A stretch of 64,000 nt of DNA from Meghimatium bilineatum. Its lineage: Eukaryota > Mollusca > Gastropoda > Stylommatophora > Philomycidae. The notes beneath the pieces were generated by a model. The model saw nothing but the letters and a program-made list of their open reading frames with translations, was not told where the DNA came from and did not search any database. Of the stretch, positions 59,001-64,000 are shown one piece after another (the stretch's first letter is position 1; each line of letters starts with the position of its first letter). Location: positions 34,569,280 to 34,633,279 of the forward strand of contig CM067309.1 of the NCBI GenBank assembly GCA_034231615.1, read 5' to 3'. The position numbers and the translations under genes were made by a program.

Positions 59001-61503
59001 CAACTGTCTCAGAAATGTATTGCTGTCTCATCAACTGTCTCAACAATGTATTGCTGTCTCATCAACTGTCTCAACAATGTATTGCTGTCTCATCAACTGT
59101 CTCAGAAATATATTGTTGTATCATCAACTGTCTCAGAAATGTATTGCTGTCTCATCAACTGTCTCAACAATGTATTGCTGTCTCATCAACTGTCTCAGAA
59201 ATGTATTGTTGTCTCATCAACTGTCTCAACAATGTATTGTTGTCTCATCAACTGTCTCAGAAATGTATTGCTGTCTCATCAACTGTCTCAACAATGTATT
59301 GTTGTCTCATCAACTGTCTCAACAATGTATTGTTGTCTCATCAACTGTCTCAACAATGTATTGCAGTCTCATCAACTGTCTCAGAAATGTATTGTTGTCT
59401 CATCAACTGTCTCAACAATGTATTGCAGTCTCATCAACTGTCTCAGAAATGTATTGCTGTCTCATCAACTGTCTCATACATGTATTGCTGTCTCATCAAC
59501 TGTCTCAACAATGTATTGCTGTCTCATCAACTGTCTCAACAATGTATTGCTGTCTCATCAACTGTCTCAACAATGTATTGCTGTCTCATCAACTGTCTCA
59601 ACAATGTATTGCAGTCTCATCAACTGTCTCAGAAATGTATTGCTGTCTCATCAACTGTCTCATACATGTATTGCTGTCTCATCAACTGTCTCAACAATGT
59701 ATTGCAGTCTCATCAACTGTCTCAACAATGTATTGCAGTCTCATCAACTGTCTCAGAAATGTATTGTTGTCTCATCAACTGTCTCAACAATGTATTGCAG
59801 TCTGATCAACTGTCTCAGAAATGTATTGCTGTCTCATCAACTGTCTCATACATGTATTGCTGTCTCATCAACTGTCTCAACAATGTATTGCTGTCTCATC
59901 AACTGTCTCAACAATGTATTGCTGTCTCATCAACTGTCTCAACAATGTATTGCTGTCTCATCAACTGTCTCAACAATGTATTGCTGTCTCATCAACTGTC
60001 TCAACAATGTATTGCTGTCTCATCAACTGTCTCAACAATGTATTGCAGTCTCATCAACTGTCTCAGAAATGTATTGCTGTCTCATCAACTGTCTCATACA
60101 TGTATTGCTGTCTCATCAACTGTCTCATACATGTATTGCTGTCTCATCAACTGTCTCAGAAATGTATTGTTGTATCATCAACTGTCTCAACAATGTATTG
60201 CTGTCTCATCAACTGTCTCAACAATGTATTGCTGTCTCATCAACTGTCTCAACAATGTATTGCAGTCTCATCAACTGTCTCAGAAATGTATTGCTGTCTC
60301 ATCAACTGTCTCATACATGTATTGCTGTCTCATCAACTGTCTCAACAATGTATTGCTGTCTCATCAACTGTCTCATACATGTATTGCTGTCTCATCAACT
60401 GTCTCAACAATGTATTGCTGTCTCATCAACTGTCTCAACAATGTATTGCTGTCTCATCAACTGTCTCAACAATGTATTGCTGTCTCATCAACTGTCTCAA
60501 CAATGTATTGCAGTCTCATCAACTGTCTCATACATGTATTGCTGTCTCATCAACTGTCTCAACAATGTATTGCTGTCTCATCAACTGTCTCAACAATGTA
60601 TTGCTGTCTCATCAACTGTCTCAACAATGTATTGCTGTCTCATCAACTGTCTCAACAATGTATTGCTGTCTCATCAACTGTCTCATACATGTATTGCTGT
60701 CTCATCAACTGTCTCAACAATGTATTGCTGTCTCATCAACTGTCTCAACAATGTATTGCTGTCTCATCAACTGTCTCAACAATGTATTGCTGTCTCATCA
60801 ACTGTCTCAACAATGTATTGCAGTCTCATCAACTGTCTCAGAAATGTATTGCTGTCTCATCAACTGTCTCAGAAATGTATTGCTGTCTCATCAACTGTCT
60901 CAACAATGTATTGCTGTCTCATCAACTGTCTCATACATGTATTGCTGTCTCATCAACTGTCTCAACAATGTATTGCTGTCTCATCAACTGTCTCAACAAT
61001 GTATTGCTGTCTCATCAACTGTCTCAACAATGTATTGCTGTCTCATCAACTGTCTCAACAATGTATTGCAGTCTCATCAACTGTCTCAGAAATGTATTGC
61101 TGTCTCATCAACTGTCTCAGAAATGTATTGCTGTCTCATCAACTGTCTCAGAAATGTATTGTTGTATCATCAACTGTCTCAACAATGTATTGCTGTCTCA
61201 TCAACTGTCTCAACAATGTATTGCTGTCTCATCAACTGTCTCATACATGTATTGCTGTCTCATCAACTGTCTCAACAATGTATTGCTGTCTCATCAACTG
61301 TCTCAACAATGTATTGCTGTCTCATCAACTGTCTCAACAATGTATTGCTGTCTCATCAACTGTCTCAACAATGTATTGCAGTCTCATCAACTGTCTCAGA
61401 AATGTATTGCTGTCTCATCAACTGTCTCAGAAATGTATTGCTGTCTCATCAACTGTCTCAGAAATATATTGTTGTATCATCAACTGTCTCAGAAATGTAT
61501 TGC
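47093..61503. repeat. Giant 31-bp minisatellite, about 465 units, 14.4 kb
   Basis: Unit is TGCTGTCTCATCAACTGTCT then CAGAAATGTAT. Almost all variation falls in two slots. After CTCA the unit reads GAAATG, TACATG, AAAATG or ACAATG; after TTG it reads CTGT, TTGT, ATGT or CAGT. Units with ACAATG and CAGT dominate right of about 58.75 kb, while GAAATG, TACATG and AAAATG dominate to the left, so the array has two domains. No spacers and no insertions were seen. Edge units carry AATATATTG. With 31 bp, three units make 31 codons and all forward frames stay open for long stretches. Confidence 0.97.
49222..54837. repeat. Tandem 2790-bp higher-order duplication within the giant array
   Basis: 49222-52047 matches 52012-54837 at an offset of 2790 bp, exactly 90 units. 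Frames in several phases give the same peptides at both places, and a private change (CAACGGTCTC instead of CAACTGTCTC) recurs at 50821 and 53611. The match breaks at 49221/52011 and 52048/54838. Confidence 0.85.
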
Positions 61504-61641
61504 TTGTTAAACAATCTTTTAAAGTTTCACATTACCAGTACGACAATGCTCTCATAATTTTATTAAATGAATCTATCAGAAAACTCACTACATGTGATTA
61601 ATGAAATTTACATAAATACTTGGCAAAACAATGAACTAGGG

Positions 61642-63043
61642 CAGGGGTGGGCAAACTTTTTGTACAGAGGGCCACATTGAAAATTGCAAAACTATTGGAG
61701 GGCCACATATAATATTATGTATATTTTTGTTTAAAATTCTCGGTAAGTAATCAATTAAAATATTTTTAGTAAAGAAAGGTAGTTTTACATAATGTAGATA
61801 ACTTCTGAAATAAATTACATTTCTAACAGACTTACACTATAACAGTATATTTTCTAATATGGATAAAAGGTTTTGCAAATATTTTAACAATAGTTGAAAA
61901 ATAGTATGTTGCATACAGTTACAATATGGGTTCATATCAATAGTTTTAATGAAGATTTTTAAAAACACCATACACATACAGTTACAACTTTATTGATATT
62001 ATTAATTTCTAATGAGATGTATGTAATTGCTTGTAAGATGTTATACTTTCTTTGAAATCTGGAACAAGTTTACTTGTAGAAATTTGCATGACTGCATTTA
62101 AGTTGTAATCAGATAATAAAGACCTATTCTTAGATTTGTTGATTTTTAAGCAAGAAAATGCCTGTTCACAAATATATGTAGATCCAAATAATGACAAAAA
62201 TTTAGCTGCAAAGTTTTTTAAGTTTGGGAATGATTGTTCAGGCAAAGAACCATAGAAATCCAACATTCAGACTTAAAGTTTTCCTTCAGGTAATGATTGG
62301 CTTGTAATTCAAGCAACTTCAACTGTATGTGCTCTGGGGCTTTATCAGTTTCTACACTGAGAGGAGAACTGATAACTTTGAAGTGCTACTTAAAGTTCTT
62401 GAAATCTTGGAATCTTCTTCCAAATTCTTCAACCAATACATCTAACTGAGATTTGAATTTTTTACTCATTTCATCAGAAATAGTTTCTTATTTCAGCAAA
62501 AGGAAGGGACAAAACATGTTTTCACTTGCTTGTCTGGAAAACAGTGAGAGTTTGGCTTGAAATGATTTTACATGAACATACATTTCATGTGCAAACAAAC
62601 CATTGCCCTGAAGTTCAATAAAATTGACATTCAGCCTATATTGACATTCAGTTCAATAAAGTCAAACTTCCACTCTGCATCAACAATGTTAGCATTGAAG
62701 TCACATTCTATGCCCTTCATCTCTAGAAACATTACTATTTCTTCTTTAAGATCCCATACTCTCCTTAAAACCTTTCCGAGACTCAACCATCGAACTGTAC
62801 TGTGGTGCAGGACATCAGACTGTTCAGTTTCTAGATTGTCTAGTAATGCTCTGAACTGCCTGTGATTGAGTCCTCTTGATCTGATGAGATTTATGACACT
62901 GACAACTGGGCCTATAACATGCTTAATTTTTAAAACAGATTTACAGTGATGATCGTTCGTTTATTTAAAAATATGTTTAAGGGCCGCAAAATATCCAATG
63001 GCAGGCCGCATGCAGCCCGCGGGTCATAATTTGCCCACCCCTG
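61642..63043 (-). mobile_element. hAT (Charlie-like) DNA transposon with decayed transposase
   Basis: Terminal inverted repeats CAGGGGTGGGCAAA and TTTGCCCACCCCTG are perfect over 14 bp. ACTAGGG flanks both sides (61635-61641, 63044-63050), a target duplication with the CTAG centre expected of hAT elements. The minus strand carries transposase pieces: HHSTVRWLSLGKVLRRVWDL and FLEMKGIECDF (about 62860-62690), then PEQSFPNLKNFAAKF and STYICEQAFSCLKINKSKNR (62250-62110), the C-terminal dimerisation region. Stops and deletions leave no full frame, so it is inactive. Confidence 0.9.
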
Positions 63044-63050
63044 ACTAGGG

Positions 63051-64000
63051 GTATAAAATTCAAGATAAGTCTCACTAATCTATTTTGGAGGTGCTTGCAA
63101 CACGAACAAACAACACAATCAATAAATAATTTTAAAATATAAATAGCTACATTAAGCCTACCTGTGGATACAGTAACACAAATATGGGAATCTCACTGGC
63201 GTAGTTGTCAAGCCATTTGCTTTGTTCTCAAAGAGGTCACAGGTCAAATTTGGCTGTGTTATATTTTTTTATAAAGTTTATTTTTTCCTGAGTTTCACTG
63301 GGGATTATAGCTTGAAGCAATAAAAACGGAGTAGGCCTATGTAGTGTGAGTGGTACTCTCAGTAAGTGGCATGCCACTTCATTGAGAGGGACTGAGTATG
63401 TATAGGATAACCCAAGTACAGTGAAGTCATTCTTCTACTTCTTACGGACTCTGAACATTCACTAACGTCAAGCACTTTGAGTGAAAATCATCCGGTTTTA
63501 ATTGTCCAGTTTCATCAATGCACTAAAATGTTGTATTTTGTTTGATTCACTAATCCATGTTTACTTATGTGCTGTGATGTTTCTTGTTTAGGAACAAACA
63601 TCACAGCACTGGGGACATTCCAATATATGCTCTGCTTGCCGTTCCATCAGCCAACCAAACATGTATAAGCTCAGTGTCCCAGTCAGTGTTATTCGATGAG
63701 AACCTGAGCCTATCGCTGATGGAACAGATGTCTACCACAGAGTACGTAATCTGTTGCTCCAGCGACTGCTCCTTTCATCTTGAGTGCTGTCTGCCAAATG
63801 TGAATTTAAACTACACACTTGATTTAAAGACAAGATCTGCAAATGACGTCATCCCATTGAGCATGCTAAATGTGTGTGAACCAAAGATTGCCATTTTTAT
63901 TAAGGTCATCGTATATGTATGTGTATATATGCTGTGATGAGATTGTATAGACCTATGTATTTACCAAATCTCTACAGTGTCTTGATTTTGATGAAATTGA
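63051..64000. other. Right end of window, nothing supported
   Basis: An open frame at 63584-63937 (117 codons) follows a TTCTTGTTTAG acceptor-like site. It has no recognisable motif and its phase does not fit the GH3 gene. It could be an exon of another gene or chance. Confidence 0.35.

Noticed and set aside
47093-61503. CRISPR-like array
   Set aside because: Units follow each other with no spacers, the host is eukaryotic, and no cas genes exist.
54711-61601. Open frame of 2296 codons (and others of 1470, 1230 and 1200 codons) in the giant array
   Set aside because: A 31-bp unit with no stop in its common states keeps every forward frame open; the same peptide appears in all three frames. 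There is no promoter, splice logic or non-repeat domain.
63584-63937. Terminal GH3 exon
   Set aside because: The open frame has the wrong phase for the donor at 44577, no GH3 motif, and the gene already ends properly at 44647.

Overview
This is eukaryotic nuclear DNA, AT-rich by eye. It carries one spliced protein-coding gene, many decayed non-LTR retrotransposons, tRNA-derived SINEs, DNA transposons and a very large amount of minisatellite. All twelve introns I can define are GT-AG. The gene type, the LINE families (RNase H-bearing and RTE-like) and the SINE style fit a marine or freshwater invertebrate, most likely a mollusc. That is inference; no marker gene fixes the taxon.

The only host gene I can support runs on the + strand from 14057 to 44647. 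Thirteen coding exons join in frame into a 740-residue secreted glycoside hydrolase family 3 protein of the beta-xylosidase type. It has a signal peptide, an N-terminal barrel with nucleophile Asp287, a C-terminal sandwich domain and a terminal fibronectin-III-like domain. The total length matches the family. Every exon boundary is phase-compatible and no frameshift is seen, so the gene looks intact.

Region by region: 1-9.1 kb is a graveyard of LINE fragments, with at least two cases of one LINE inserted in another. 9.1-14 kb holds three tandem repeats, the largest a 38-bp array of about 1.7 kb ending some 0.66 kb before the GH3 start codon. 14-44.6 kb is the GH3 gene. Its introns contain LINE and SINE copies, two TTAA-flanked piggyBac-like elements, a foldback element and several minisatellites with periods of 28-40 bp. 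A 48-bp minisatellite starts right at the GH3 stop codon. 47.1-61.5 kb is a single 31-bp minisatellite of about 465 units with higher-order duplications, including an exact-looking 2790-bp (90-unit) tandem duplication. 61.6-63.0 kb is a hAT (Charlie-like) element with terminal inverted repeats, target duplication and a decayed transposase. The last kilobase shows nothing I can support.

Long open frames in the arrays (up to 2296 codons) come from the repeat period and are not genes. The points most worth a second look are the giant array and its higher-order structure, the clustering of many independent minisatellites in and around one gene (several with a 3' splice-site-like motif in each unit), a duplicated splice donor at exon 8 and a hammerhead-like core in intron 2.
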